Shown here: one piece after another, positions 25,207 through 34,351 of the stretch
Position numbering within the stretch: position 1 is the stretch's first letter
Layout of the letters: every line of letters begins with the position of its first letter
NCBI RefSeq assembly: GCF_014652915.1
Contig: NZ_BMZS01000010.1
Span: 124,001 to 188,000, forward strand
Length of the DNA stretch: 64,000 bases
DNA from: Thalassobaculum fulvum
GTDB taxonomy: Bacteria; Pseudomonadota; Alphaproteobacteria; Thalassobaculales; Thalassobaculaceae
Direction of reading: 5' to 3'
Program-made: the position numbers and the translations under genes
Notes under the pieces: generated by a model
What the model was told of the DNA's origin: nothing
Databases searched by the model: none
The model's input: only the letters and a program-made list of their open reading frames with translations

Positions 25207-26163
25207 CTATCCCTTGCCGGCCAGCATGCCCTCGATCAGGACCTGCACGCGCAGCGCCTCCTCGGGGGTGGCCAGCAGGCTCTTCTCGCCACGGACCAGC
25301 TTGTCCAACTCGTCGAGCTGGCGCTGCAGCGACGAGCGCCGCGGGTCGGCCGGGAACTCGTAGGCCGCCGCCCAGTCGCCGCCCGAGGACTTCCAGAGCT
25401 GGTAGAACTCGGTGAATCGGAAACTGGTCTTCGCCGCCTTGACGGTGACCTCCTGGCGGTCCGGCTGGGCGCCGCCGACCGTGCCGATCACGCTGACCGG
25501 GCGGCCGTCGGCGGTCTCCAGCCGGGCCAGGATCTCGCTCTCGCACAGCGCCGGGTCGGCCGGATAGCTCGGCCGCGCCCATTTCAGGGTGAGCGGCGCC
25601 AGGAACCGTTCCGACAGGAACAGGAAGTGCGAGATCACCTCGCGGGTGTAGCCGCCCTCGGCCTTGAAGCGCAGCCAGTCGGCATCGACCTGCCAGGCGC
25701 GCGGCCAGGCCGGGTAGGTGACGACGATGTCGATGCCCAGCACGTCGCCGGTCTCGCCGCCGGCGATCGCGTTGCGCAGGACCTCGAAGCCGATCGACGA
25801 GGCCTGGGTGAAGTTCACGGCGGCGCGGGTGCCGGCGAGGCGCTTCACCAGGTCCTCGCTCTCGGCGATGTCGACGCCGAGCGGCTTCTCCAGGAACACC
25901 GTCTTGCCGGCGGCGGCCGCCGCCAGGGCATAGGCCTTGCGCGGCACCGGCGGGCAGGCGAGGTAGACGACGTCGGCGGCGGCGATCGCCGCCTCGGCGC
26001 TGTCGACCACCGGCACCCCCGGCGCCACCTCGCGGGCCTTGGCGCAGGACTCCGGCGACGGGTCCCAGAGCGCCACCGGCTCGAAGCCCGGGTGGAACAC
26101 CAGGTTGTCGAGCAGCCGCCGGCCCATGATGCCGAGGCCGATGATCGCGGTCTTGTGGGTCAT
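25207..26163 (-). CDS. Gfo/Idh/MocA family oxidoreductase
   Basis: A 318-aa NAD(P)-dependent dehydrogenase. The N-terminal Rossmann motif IIGLGIMG is at residues 7-14, and EKPLG at 92-96 carries the conserved EKP lysine. The C-terminal domain starts at about residue 120 (GFEVLRNAIAGGETGDVLGI). The family oxidises sugars, inositols or related polyols. It lies 11 bp downstream of the gamma-glutamyltransferase gene on the same strand, so it is probably in one transcript, although the metabolic link is not obvious. A palindromic repeat lies just beyond its stop. Confidence 0.86.
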   Translation of the reverse strand: MTHKTAIIGLGIMGRRLLDNLVFHPGFEPVALWDPSPESCAKAREVAPGVPVVDSAEAAIAAADVVYLACPPVPRKAYALAAAAAGKTVFLEKPLGVDIAESEDLVKRLAGTRAAVNFTQASSIGFEVLRNAIAGGETGDVLGIDIVVTYPAWPRAWQVDADWLRFKAEGGYTREVISHFLFLSERFLAPLTLKWARPSYPADPALCESEILARLETADGRPVSVIGTVGGAQPDRQEVTVKAAKTSFRFTEFYQLWKSSGGDWAAAYEFPADPRRSSLQRQLDELDKLVRGEKSLLATPEEALRVQVLIEGMLAGKG

Positions 26164-26174
26164 CCGTGCTCTCC

Positions 26175-27758
26175 TCAGTAGCCGAGCGCGCAGCCGTCCT
26201 TGCGCGGGTCGGAGCCGGCGACCAGGCAGCCGTTGGCCCGGTCGATCCAGATCCCCTGGCTGCCGCCGAGCGGCTTCTCCATCGGCTCGAGCACGTGGCC
26301 CTTGGCCTCCAGCGCGGCCAGGGTCTCGGCCGAGAAGGTGTTCTCGACCTGCAGCTTGCCGGCGAGCGCGAAGCTGCGCGGCGCGTCCATCGCCTCCTGC
26401 ACGTCCATGCCCAGGTCGAGCACGTTGCTCAGGAAGCCGGCATGACCGGTCGACTGGTACTGGCCGCCCATGACGCCGAACGGCGCCACCGCCAGGCCGT
26501 CCTTGACCACCATGCCGGGGATGATGGTGTGCATCGGCCGCTTGCTCGGGCCGATGGCGTTGGCGTGGCCTTCCTCGATCCGGAACGACCGGCCGCGGTT
26601 GTGCAGCATCACGCCGGACTCCGGCGCCATGATGCAGCTGCCGAAGCCGGAGAAGATCGAGTTGATGAAGCTGACCGCGGTGCCGTCGGCGTCGACGCAG
26701 GACAGGTAGATGGTGTCCTTGTGGACCGGAAAGTCGCTCGGCCGGAAGCTGCCGGCGCGCTCCGGGTCGATCATCGCCCGCAGGCCCTTGGCGTGCTCCT
26801 CGGACAGCAGCCAGTCGACCGGCACGTCGACATGGCGCGGGTCGGAGACGTAGCGGTCGCGCTGGGCGTAGCCGAGCTTGGTGGCCTCGGCCAGCAGATG
26901 GACGCGCTGCACCTCCGACAGCCCGGCGATGTCGTAGCCGGACAGGATGTTGAGGATCATCAGCGCGCAGATGCCCTGGCCGTTCGGCGGGCACTCGTAG
27001 ATGTCGTGGCCGCGATAGGTCGACTTGATCGGGGTGACCCAGTCGGCGGTGGCGGTCGCGAAGTCCTCGACCGTGTGCAGGCCGCCGAGCCGGCGCAGCT
27101 CCGCGACCATGTCCTCGGCGACCGGCCCGGTATAGAAGCCGTCGCGGCCCTGCTCGGCGATCCGCCGGAAGGTGGCGCCGAGCTTCGGCTGGCGGTGCCG
27201 GGTGCCGATCGCCGGCGCTTTGCCGTCCACCAGCATGACCTCGCGGGCGACCGCATGCTGCAGCAGGCGCGGGGTGTCCTCGACCCAGTCGGAGCCGACC
27301 CGCGGCGCCACCGGGTAGCCGCCTTCGGCCAGTCGGATCGCCGGCTGCAGAAGCTCGTCCAGGCCCTTGCGGCCGAACCGCTCGAGCAGCAGCGACCAGG
27401 CCGCGACGGCGCCCGGCACGGTGACCGAGTGCGGGTCGGCGGTCAGGCCGATCTCCTTGATGCCGCGCTCCAGGTACCAGCCGAGCTCGGCGGCGGCCGG
27501 CGCCCGGCCGGAGCCGTTCAGCGCCACGATCTCGCCGGAACCCTTCGGTGCCACCAGGGCGAAGCAGTCGCCGCCGATGCCGGTCATCGCCGGCTCGACC
27601 ACGCACAGCACCGCGCAGGCGGCGACGGCGGCGTCGGCGGCGGTGCCCCCCGATTTCAGCACCTCGATGCCGACCTGGGTGGCCAGCGGGTGCGAGGTGG
27701 CGATGGCGGCGTTCGGGGCGTAGACCGGCGAGCGGCCGGGGCGATGAAGATCGCGCAT
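26175..27758 (-). CDS. Gamma-glutamyltransferase family protein (Ntn hydrolase)
   Basis: A 527-aa autoprocessing amidohydrolase. The GGT signature segments are AATSHPLATQVG-like near the N terminus, TGIGGDCFALV, the ECPPNGQG segment, and the processing-site Thr349 in HKDTIYLSCVD, which would become the N-terminal nucleophile of the small subunit. The IIPGMVVKDG and GVMGGQYQSTGH segments are also typical. There is no signal peptide with the start at ATG 27758, which has the ribosome site GGGAGGAA, so this member is predicted to be cytoplasmic. Possible substrates are gamma-glutamyl amides or acylated amines. The Gfo/Idh gene follows after 11 bp. Confidence 0.86.
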   Translation of the reverse strand: MRDLHRPGRSPVYAPNAAIATSHPLATQVGIEVLKSGGTAADAAVAACAVLCVVEPAMTGIGGDCFALVAPKGSGEIVALNGSGRAPAAAELGWYLERGIKEIGLTADPHSVTVPGAVAAWSLLLERFGRKGLDELLQPAIRLAEGGYPVAPRVGSDWVEDTPRLLQHAVAREVMLVDGKAPAIGTRHRQPKLGATFRRIAEQGRDGFYTGPVAEDMVAELRRLGGLHTVEDFATATADWVTPIKSTYRGHDIYECPPNGQGICALMILNILSGYDIAGLSEVQRVHLLAEATKLGYAQRDRYVSDPRHVDVPVDWLLSEEHAKGLRAMIDPERAGSFRPSDFPVHKDTIYLSCVDADGTAVSFINSIFSGFGSCIMAPESGVMLHNRGRSFRIEEGHANAIGPSKRPMHTIIPGMVVKDGLAVAPFGVMGGQYQSTGHAGFLSNVLDLGMDVQEAMDAPRSFALAGKLQVENTFSAETLAALEAKGHVLEPMEKPLGGSQGIWIDRANGCLVAGSDPRKDGCALGY

Positions 27759-27911
27759 GGAGTCGGTTCCTCCCGAGGATGATCGAAGCGTGATAGCGAC
27801 CCCCGCAGGTCCCGGCAAGCCGGGTGACGCAACGGCACTCGTTCCCGGCGGGAGGGGGTGTCGACGGGCGAGGCCCGGCAGTCGCTGCGGTTGCGGGCGG
27901 CGGAGCGGCGG

Positions 27912-28042
27912 GTGGGTTCCGGCTCGACCGCGCCGGGGCGGCGCGCCCGTCCGGAATGACGAAGAATGTGGGCGAGAAGCCTTCCCTCCCTGGTCGTCAT
28001 TCCGGACCGGCCCGCCCGCGGTGGGACGGAGCCGGAACCCAC
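27912..28042. repeat. Palindromic intergenic repeat, copy C
   Basis: GTGGGTTCCGGCTC (27912-27925) pairs with GAGCCGGAACCCAC (28029-28042), and GTCCGGAATGACG (27949-27961) with CGTCATTCCGGAC (27995-28007). The T-type sub-family. It occupies most of the 375-bp gene-free stretch 27759-28133 between two divergent genes; apart from it I see only the ribosome site of the downstream gene there. Confidence 0.82.
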
Positions 28043-28133
28043 GGCGCGGCAGGCGCAGGCCGACATGGACGACGACGGCGAGCTCCGCCTATAGTCCGGT
28101 TTCGATGAAAAGCCATTTCATTTGGAGGACGCC

Positions 28134-29294
28134 GTGGCGCTCGACGCCGAGACCCTGAACCAGCTGCTCGACACCGTGCGCCGTTACGTCGACGAGCGCC
28201 TGATCCCGCTCGAGGAGCAGGTGTCGCGCGACGATCGGATCCCCGACGAGATCCCGGCCGAGATGGCCGAGATGGGCCTGTTCGGGATCTCGATCCCGGA
28301 GGCCTACGGCGGGCTCGGCCTGACCATGGGCGAGGAGGCGCGGGTGATGATGGAGCTCGGCCGTGCCTCGCCGGCGTTCCGCTCGCTGATCGGCACCAAT
28401 GTCGGGATCGGCAGCCAGGGCATCGTCATCGACGGCACCGAGGAGCAGAAGCAGGCCTACCTGCCGCGGCTGGCCAGCGGCGAGCTGGTCGGCTCGTTCT
28501 GCCTGACCGAGCCGGAGGCCGGCTCCGACGCGCAGTCGGTGCGGACCTCGGCCCGCAAGGACGGCAACGGCTGGATCCTGAACGGCACCAAGCGGTTCAT
28601 AACCAACTCCAGCCGGGCCGGGGTGCTGACCGTGATGGCGCGCAGCGATCCGGACGCCCCCGGCTCGTCCGGCATCACCGCCTTCCTGGTCGACGCCAAG
28701 TCGCCGGGGATCTCGATCGGCCGGCCGTACCGCAAGATGGGCCAGCAGGGCACCCACGTCGCCGACATCGTCTTCGAGGACGTCCGGGTGCCGGCCGACG
28801 CGGTGGTCGGCGGGGTCGAGGGCCGGGGCTTCAAGACCGCGATGAAGGTGCTGGACCGCGGCCGCATCCATCTGTCCGGCGTGTGCGTGGGCATCGCCCG
28901 GCGGCTGATCGAGGAATCGCTGCGTTACGCCACCGAGCGCAAGCAGTTCGGCTCGCGGATCGCCGACTTCCAGCTGGTGCAGGCGATGCTCGCCGACTGC
29001 CAGACCGAGATGTACGCGGCGCGCTCGATGACGCTCGACGCCGCCGCCCTGTACGACGCCGCGGGCAAGGCGCCGATGGAGGCTGCCTGCTGCAAGTACT
29101 ACGCCTCCGAGATGGTCGGGCGGGTCGCCGACCGCGCGGTGCAGATCCACGGCGGTGCCGGCTACATGGCGGAGTATGCGGTCGAGCGGTTCTACCGCGA
29201 CGTCCGGCTGTTCCGGATCTACGAGGGCACCTCGCAGATCCAGCAGATCGTGATCGCCCGGAACATGGTGAAGGCCTGGACCGACGGCGGCTGA
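28134..29294 (+). CDS. Acyl-CoA dehydrogenase
   Basis: A 386-aa flavoenzyme that inserts a double bond at the alpha-beta position of an acyl-CoA. FAD/substrate motifs are FCLTEPEAGSDA (about 125-136), FITNSSRAG and RKMGQQGTHVADI. QFGSRIADFQ and QIHGGAGYMAEYAVERFYRD follow, and the catalytic base is Glu364 in RIYEGTSQIQ. The GTG start at 28134 is preceded by TTGGAGG at the right distance; an alternative TTG at 28122 overlaps that site and is unlikely. The best resemblance is to short- or branched-chain members. It appears monocistronic. Confidence 0.9.
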   Translation: MALDAETLNQLLDTVRRYVDERLIPLEEQVSRDDRIPDEIPAEMAEMGLFGISIPEAYGGLGLTMGEEARVMMELGRASPAFRSLIGTNVGIGSQGIVIDGTEEQKQAYLPRLASGELVGSFCLTEPEAGSDAQSVRTSARKDGNGWILNGTKRFITNSSRAGVLTVMARSDPDAPGSSGITAFLVDAKSPGISIGRPYRKMGQQGTHVADIVFEDVRVPADAVVGGVEGRGFKTAMKVLDRGRIHLSGVCVGIARRLIEESLRYATERKQFGSRIADFQLVQAMLADCQTEMYAARSMTLDAAALYDAAGKAPMEAACCKYYASEMVGRVADRAVQIHGGAGYMAEYAVERFYRDVRLFRIYEGTSQIQQIVIARNMVKAWTDGG

Positions 29295-29585
29295 CGGGTG
29301 TGGCCGGCGCGCAACGGACGTCGGCCGGCCGCTGCAATCGCGCAACAGCAGGCACCGGGGGCGACGGGCGGCGTTCGCCGGGGAAGGGGCAGATGTGCCG
29401 CCGGTCCTGCCTCCGCCCACCAGCTGTTGTGATCGGCCGCGAACCCGTCCGCCCGGACGGTGTGGCGGCGGCGTTGCACGACGGCTACGGCCCCGGACGG
29501 CGGTCGGGCGATTGGGCCTCGACGCGCCCCCCCTGCCTGGGGCATGAGGAACCGGTCAACCGAGCTCCGAGCGAGAGGCACCCGA
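29295..29585. other. Gene-free interval, nothing recognised
   Basis: A GC-rich stretch between the acyl-CoA dehydrogenase stop and the NTF2-like gene. I found no convincing small gene, palindromic repeat or clear hairpin with a T-run. It probably contains the promoter of the next gene, but no -35/-10 pair stands out. Confidence 0.4.
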
Positions 29586-29942
29586 ATGAGCCAGTCGATC
29601 CTGGAAGTCCTGAGCCATCACATGACCTGCGTCGCCCGCAGCGACGTCGACGGCATCATGCAGGACTACACCGACGCGTCGGTGCTGTTCTCGCCGGACG
29701 GCGTGCTGACCGGGAAGGACCAGATCCGGCAGTTCTTCGCCAACCTGACCGGCTCGATGATGCCGGCGGGAACCAGCTTCGTCGCCGTCCGCCAGGACGT
29801 CCGGGGCGACACGGCGTTCCTGGTCTGGCAGGCCGATTCGCCGTCGCTCAAGTTCCATATGGGGACCGAGACCCTGACCATCCGCGACGGCAAGATCGTC
29901 GTCCACAGCTTCGCCGCGGCGATCGAGCGCAAGGGCGGCTGA
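29586..29942 (+). CDS. Nuclear transport factor 2 / SnoaL-like domain protein
   Basis: A 118-aa single cone-shaped NTF2-like domain. A helix near the N terminus (ILEVLSHHMTCVARSDVDGIMQDY) is followed by ASVLFSPDGVLTGKDQIRQFF, the pattern of SnoaL/steroid-isomerase-like proteins, then beta strands up to FHMGTETLTIRDGKIVVHSFA. Such proteins bind or isomerise small hydrophobic molecules, but no catalytic residues are certain. ATG 29586 is chosen because the helix starts directly after it. Confidence 0.75.
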   Translation: MSQSILEVLSHHMTCVARSDVDGIMQDYTDASVLFSPDGVLTGKDQIRQFFANLTGSMMPAGTSFVAVRQDVRGDTAFLVWQADSPSLKFHMGTETLTIRDGKIVVHSFAAAIERKGG

Positions 29943-30018
29943 CCGCCGGCCGGAACCACGGCCCCGGCCGGGCCGCGCCGCCTTCGTAGGGGTGGCGTTG
30001 AAGTCGCACGCGTCTCCG

Positions 30019-32007
30019 TCAGGCGGCCAGGTCGGTCGCCGAGCGGGCAAGCCGGGCGGTGACCAGGCCGATCGCCGCCACCACGGCGCCGGCGGCCACG
30101 CCTTCCCAGTGCCCGACCCCGAGGTCCTCGCTGCCCGGGAAAGCGAACAGCAGGCCACCGACGAACACCAGCGCCTTGGCGAGCCACCCGGTGCTTCCGC
30201 TGCCGAGCCTGCCGAACCCGACCAGGTAGGACTGGGTGGCGCCGGCCACCAGGGTGACGCCGACCAGGGCGCTGGCCAGGACCACCAGGATGTCCAGGGT
30301 CTCGCCGCGCAGGATGAGCGCCGGCTCCATGACGAAGAAGAACGGGATGAAGTAGATGATCGAGCCGATGCGCATCGCCGTGAAGCCGGCACGCATCGGG
30401 TCGGAGCCCGAGATCGTGGCGGCCGCGAAGGCGCCGAGCGCGACCGGCGGGGTGATGAAGGACAGCATTCCCCAGTACAGGATGAACAGGTGCACAGCCA
30501 TCGGGTCCAGGCCCGAGGACACCAGCGACGGCGCCAGGACGATCGCCAGGAAAACGTAGGCGGCGGTGACCGTCATTCCCATGCCGAGCACGAAGCTGGT
30601 GGCGGCGCCCATCAGCAGCAGCGCGAACACCGAGCCGCCGGCCAGTAGGATGAGGTCGGTCGCGAGCGAGCCGGTCAGGCCGGTCACCGACAGCGCCCCG
30701 ACGATCAGTCCGATCGCGCCCAGGATCGCCACCAGCTCGGCCAGCACCTTGCCGGTCTCCAGGAAGAAGTGGCGGATGCCGCTCAACCCCAGCCGCTTGC
30801 CGAAGATCTGGTTGGTCGCGAGCAGCACCGCGGTGGCGTAGAACGGCGCCATCGCCTCCTGCTTGAGATACAGCAGCATCCAGACCAGCAGGGCGAGCGA
30901 GAACAGGTAGTGCCAGCCCTTCTTGAACACGTCGAGGAGCCGGGGCAGTTCTTCGCGCGGCAGGCCCTGCAGCCCCTTGCGGGCCGCGTAGGCGTCGATC
31001 TGCAGGAACAGGCCGAGGTAGTACAGGATCGACGGGATCACCGCGGCGATCGCGATGTCGACGTACGGTACTTCGATGAACGACGCCATCACGAACGCGG
31101 TCGCCCCCATCACCGGCGGCATCAGCACCCCGCCGGTCGACGCGCACGCTTCGACGGCCGCCGCCGTCTGCCGGTCGAAGCCGGTGCGGCGCATCGCCGG
31201 GATCGTGAGGGTTCCGGTCGTCAGGACGTTGGTGATGACCGAGCCGCTCATCGATCCGAGCAGCCCGCTGGAGAAGATCGCGACCTTGGCGCCGCCGCCG
31301 CGAACGTGGCCCAGCAGGGCGAACGCCAGGTCGATGAAGAACCGGCCGGCGCCGGTGTGCTGCAGCGCGATGCCGAAGATCACGAAGCCGATGACGAGCT
31401 TGCCGAACGCCCGCATCGGGATGCCGAACACCGCCTCGGCCGAGAACGCGTAGTACTGGCCAACTTCCCACAGCGGCTGCTGGGCGCCGTTGAGCGGGCC
31501 GGGCATCAGGTCGGCGACCGGCGGATAGAACGAGAACAGCAGGACTATGATCGTCAGGGCGAGGCCGGCCGCGCGGCGGGCACCCTCGATCATCAGGATC
31601 CACAGCACGAAGCTTGCCCAGCGGGCGTGGTCGGGCGCCAGGTACTCCCAGCCTTCCTCGACCGCCGGCACCGCGTTCCAGGCGAGATAGCTGCCGAGCG
31701 CGAAGGTCAGGACGAACAGCGCGACGTCGTAGAGCGGCGGCTGCGCCCGGTCCTTGTCGGCGGCCCGCATCGGGAACACCAGGAACACGATCGGCAGCAG
31801 CAGCGCGACCAGCAGGTCGAGATAGGCGAGGTCGAGGATGACCCAGCCGACCGAGGACCCGAGGTTGAACAACTGGTAGATCGACAGCGCCACCGCGGCG
31901 ACGACCATCGCGATCACGATCGCATTCCAGCCACGCGGCAGAACGCGGTGGCGGATCGTGTCCGCCACCGCGACATCCGTCCGCGAGCCCGTGTCGGGCA
32001 CGCTCAT
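30019..32007 (-). CDS. TRAP transporter permease, fused small and large subunits (TAXI type)
   Basis: A 662-aa inner-membrane protein. An N-terminal group of about four helices (residues 30-180) is fused to a large DctM-like domain of about twelve helices carrying GSMSGSVITNVLTTGTLTIP and STGGVLMPPVMGATAFVMA, which form the substrate and sodium site in this family. With the periplasmic binding protein encoded upstream it forms a sodium-driven importer for an organic acid. The first ATG is accepted because the cytoplasmic head then precedes the first helix directly. The binding-protein gene is 31 bp upstream on the same strand. Confidence 0.9.
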   Translation of the reverse strand: MSVPDTGSRTDVAVADTIRHRVLPRGWNAIVIAMVVAAVALSIYQLFNLGSSVGWVILDLAYLDLLVALLLPIVFLVFPMRAADKDRAQPPLYDVALFVLTFALGSYLAWNAVPAVEEGWEYLAPDHARWASFVLWILMIEGARRAAGLALTIIVLLFSFYPPVADLMPGPLNGAQQPLWEVGQYYAFSAEAVFGIPMRAFGKLVIGFVIFGIALQHTGAGRFFIDLAFALLGHVRGGGAKVAIFSSGLLGSMSGSVITNVLTTGTLTIPAMRRTGFDRQTAAAVEACASTGGVLMPPVMGATAFVMASFIEVPYVDIAIAAVIPSILYYLGLFLQIDAYAARKGLQGLPREELPRLLDVFKKGWHYLFSLALLVWMLLYLKQEAMAPFYATAVLLATNQIFGKRLGLSGIRHFFLETGKVLAELVAILGAIGLIVGALSVTGLTGSLATDLILLAGGSVFALLLMGAATSFVLGMGMTVTAAYVFLAIVLAPSLVSSGLDPMAVHLFILYWGMLSFITPPVALGAFAAATISGSDPMRAGFTAMRIGSIIYFIPFFFVMEPALILRGETLDILVVLASALVGVTLVAGATQSYLVGFGRLGSGSTGWLAKALVFVGGLLFAFPGSEDLGVGHWEGVAAGAVVAAIGLVTARLARSATDLAA

Positions 32008-32038
32008 CCGTCGGTCTCCAGTTTGTGACGGACGATCG

Positions 32039-33202
32039 TTACTCGATCACCGGCTTCATGCCCGCGCCCTTGAGCGCCGCGACCCGGGCCTTGCCCCAGC
32101 CTTCCAGGAACGCGGCCTCGTCCGCGGGGGCGTTCTTGGTGAACTCGGCCCACGCACCCTGCAGGACCTCCTGGCGCTTCACCAGGCCGTCGTTGTGCTG
32201 CTGCATCGCGTCGGTCCAGACGCCGATCTCCTTGAAGTACTTGATCGCGCCGTCGTGGTACGGGACCGCCCATTCGAACGCCTGGTTCGCGAGCGCCCAG
32301 CCGGCGGCACCGGGAGCGCCGTCCTTGTAGGCGTCGAAGCTTTCGACGACCGCCTTGGTGATGTTGTAGATCAGGTCGGAGTCGGCATCGGTGCGGACGG
32401 TCAGGATCGGGTACGGATAGGCCATGCCCTCGATCGGCGACGCCTTGTCGACGTTGGTGCCGGCCGACACCTTGTGCTGGTTCATGTACGGCGCCATGTC
32501 CTTCAGCCGCTTCCAGCCGTCGGTGTCGGAGAACGGCAGCGGCGGCCACAGCAGGCCGCGCGGGCTGGCGGCGACGGCCTTGGTCGCGCCGGAGTTGCTG
32601 ATCGCGAAGGCGGCGTCGACCTGGTTGTTGGTCATGCCCTCCCAGGACGCGCCGAAGCCGGCGAACTCGACCTTCTCGACGTCGTCCCAGGTCAGCCCGG
32701 CGAACGCCAGGAACGCGGTGACGTTGTGGTTCAGCGCCGGAGCCGCCTTGACCCAGGCGACGCGCTTGCCCTTGAGGTCCTTGTACTCCTTGACGCCGAC
32801 ATCGCCGGCGACGCCGACCATCAGCCCGGCGCCTCCGGTCGACGACATCACGATCCGGATGTTCTGGGGACCCCAGTCGGGCTTGTCGAAGCCGAAAACG
32901 CCCTCCTGGGCGAAATACGTGCCGACGCCGTTGGCGACGGCTTCGACCTTGCCGACCTGCAGCGGGCGCAGGCGCGAGACGTCGTTCTTGCCGGGAAGCA
33001 CGCGAAGGTTGACGCCGTACTTCTCCTTGAAGGCCTTGCCCATCGCGACCGCGTGCGCGTGGCCGGCGGAGCCGGTGTCGTAGGCCGTCCAGGCCATCGT
33101 GCTCGGCAGTTTGACGTCCGCCGCCGCGGAACCGGCGGTCATCAGCAGGGCGGCGGCCCCCATCAGCGCGCTGCTCAGGCGCACGCCCATCTTCATCTGC
33201 AT
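32039..33202 (-). CDS. TAXI family TRAP transporter solute-binding protein
   Basis: A 387-aa periplasmic receptor. The signal peptide is at residues 1 to about 28 (basic MQMKMGVRL, hydrophobic ALMGAAALLM, cleavage near AAA-DVKL). The mature protein has typical TAXI/NMT1-like features: ending AYDTGSAGHAHAVAMGKAFKEKYGVNLRV-like near the N terminus and KGKRVAWVKAAPALNHNV in the middle. It feeds the fused permease downstream. The ribosome site is GAGGAGGAA before ATG 33202. It is divergent from the BKACE operon across a 218-bp region holding a long inverted repeat, so importer and enzyme genes are probably co-regulated. Confidence 0.9.
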   Translation of the reverse strand: MQMKMGVRLSSALMGAAALLMTAGSAAADVKLPSTMAWTAYDTGSAGHAHAVAMGKAFKEKYGVNLRVLPGKNDVSRLRPLQVGKVEAVANGVGTYFAQEGVFGFDKPDWGPQNIRIVMSSTGGAGLMVGVAGDVGVKEYKDLKGKRVAWVKAAPALNHNVTAFLAFAGLTWDDVEKVEFAGFGASWEGMTNNQVDAAFAISNSGATKAVAASPRGLLWPPLPFSDTDGWKRLKDMAPYMNQHKVSAGTNVDKASPIEGMAYPYPILTVRTDADSDLIYNITKAVVESFDAYKDGAPGAAGWALANQAFEWAVPYHDGAIKYFKEIGVWTDAMQQHNDGLVKRQEVLQGAWAEFTKNAPADEAAFLEGWGKARVAALKGAGMKPVIE

Positions 33203-33321
33203 GGCGTTCCTCCTCGTGATCCTGCGTGTCCGCGGGTTGTCCCCGCTTGTCGAGTTGGCGAGTATGGTCGGCGGCCGCCGGCCCGACAAGTGACGCCGGC
33301 TGAAAAATTCCGAAATCGGCA

Positions 33322-33350
33322 AGCAGTATTCCGAAGTACGGAATACTGCT
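33322..33350. promoter_or_regulatory. 12-bp inverted repeat in the TAXI/BKACE divergent promoter region
   Basis: AGCAGTATTCCG (33322-33333) and CGGAATACTGCT (33339-33350) are perfect inverted arms around the 5-nt spacer AAGTA. The site lies 71 bp before the BKACE start and 120 bp before the binding-protein start, so one dimeric regulator could control both operons. The TTCCG...CGGAA core resembles operators of some IclR-type regulators (inference). No regulator gene is adjacent. Confidence 0.65.
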
Positions 33351-33420
33351 CTCGGCTCGACGGCTCGGACGGGGCCGTGCGACAGTCGCCCGGCATCATA
33401 CATCCGTCCGGGAGCGCGCC

Positions 33421-34314
33421 ATGGCCGGCATCAACGAGAAGACCGTCATCACCTGTGCCCTGACCGGCGGCTTCGACAATGCGCACATGAACCCGGCGAT
33501 CCCGGTGACCCCCGAGCAAATCGCCAACTCGGCGCTGGAGGCCGAGCGTGCCGGCGCGGCGGTCGCCCACATCCACGTCCGCGATCCGCATACCACCAGG
33601 GCGTCGATGGACCCGGCGCTGTACCGCGAGGTGGTGCAGCGGATTCGCGACGCCGGCTCCAAGCTTGTCCTGAACCTGACCACCGGCGCCGGCGGCCGCT
33701 ACATTCCCGGCGACAACGAGCCGCTGTCGCCGGCCGCGGGGTCGACCCTGACCACGCCGGCGATCCGGGTGCAGCACGTCGACGAGTTGCGCACCGAGGT
33801 GTGCACGCTGGACATCGCCACCATGAACTTCGGCGAGCACGTGTTCATGAACACGCCGGCGCACCTGCGCGAGATGGCGAGCCGGATCCGCGAGGTCGGG
33901 GTCAAGCCGGAGCTCGAGGTGTTCGATGCCGGTCACGCCCGGCTTGCCGCCAAGATGGTCGAGGACGGGCTGATCGCGGGGCGGCCGATGTTCCAGCTCT
34001 GCCTCGGCATTCCCTGGGGGGCGCCGGCGACCGCGCAGACCATGGCGTATCTCGCCAGCCTGCTGCCGGCGGGGGCGGTGTGGTCGGGCTTCGGGATCAG
34101 TCGCATGCAGTTCCCGATGGCGGCGCAGGCGGTGATCCTGGGCGGTCACGTCCGGGTCGGCCTGGAGGACAACCTGTATCTCGAGCGCGGCGTGCTGGCG
34201 CCGTCGAACGCCGCCCTGGTGGAGCGCGCGGTGACTATCGTGGAGGCGCTCGGCTCGAAAGTGGCGACGCCGGACGAGGCGCGCGAGATCTTCGGCCTCG
34301 GCGCCGCCGGGTGA
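33421..34314 (+). CDS. Beta-keto acid cleavage enzyme (BKACE, DUF849)
   Basis: A 297-aa zinc-dependent TIM barrel. The paired zinc ligands His50 and His52 are in AHIHVRDP, and LEDNLYLERG near residue 242 carries the glutamate that is the third protein ligand in 3-keto-5-aminohexanoate cleavage enzyme (Kce). The family cleaves a beta-keto acid with acetyl-CoA to give acetoacetate and a new acyl-CoA. The specificity pocket cannot be read reliably here. The gene starts an operon with a DMT transporter and an alcohol dehydrogenase and faces a TRAP importer, which may bring in the acid or its precursor. Confidence 0.9.
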   Translation: MAGINEKTVITCALTGGFDNAHMNPAIPVTPEQIANSALEAERAGAAVAHIHVRDPHTTRASMDPALYREVVQRIRDAGSKLVLNLTTGAGGRYIPGDNEPLSPAAGSTLTTPAIRVQHVDELRTEVCTLDIATMNFGEHVFMNTPAHLREMASRIREVGVKPELEVFDAGHARLAAKMVEDGLIAGRPMFQLCLGIPWGAPATAQTMAYLASLLPAGAVWSGFGISRMQFPMAAQAVILGGHVRVGLEDNLYLERGVLAPSNAALVERAVTIVEALGSKVATPDEAREIFGLGAAG

Positions 34315-34351
34315 CTGCCGCTCCGCAGTCCTGACGTTCGGGCGGTCGCTC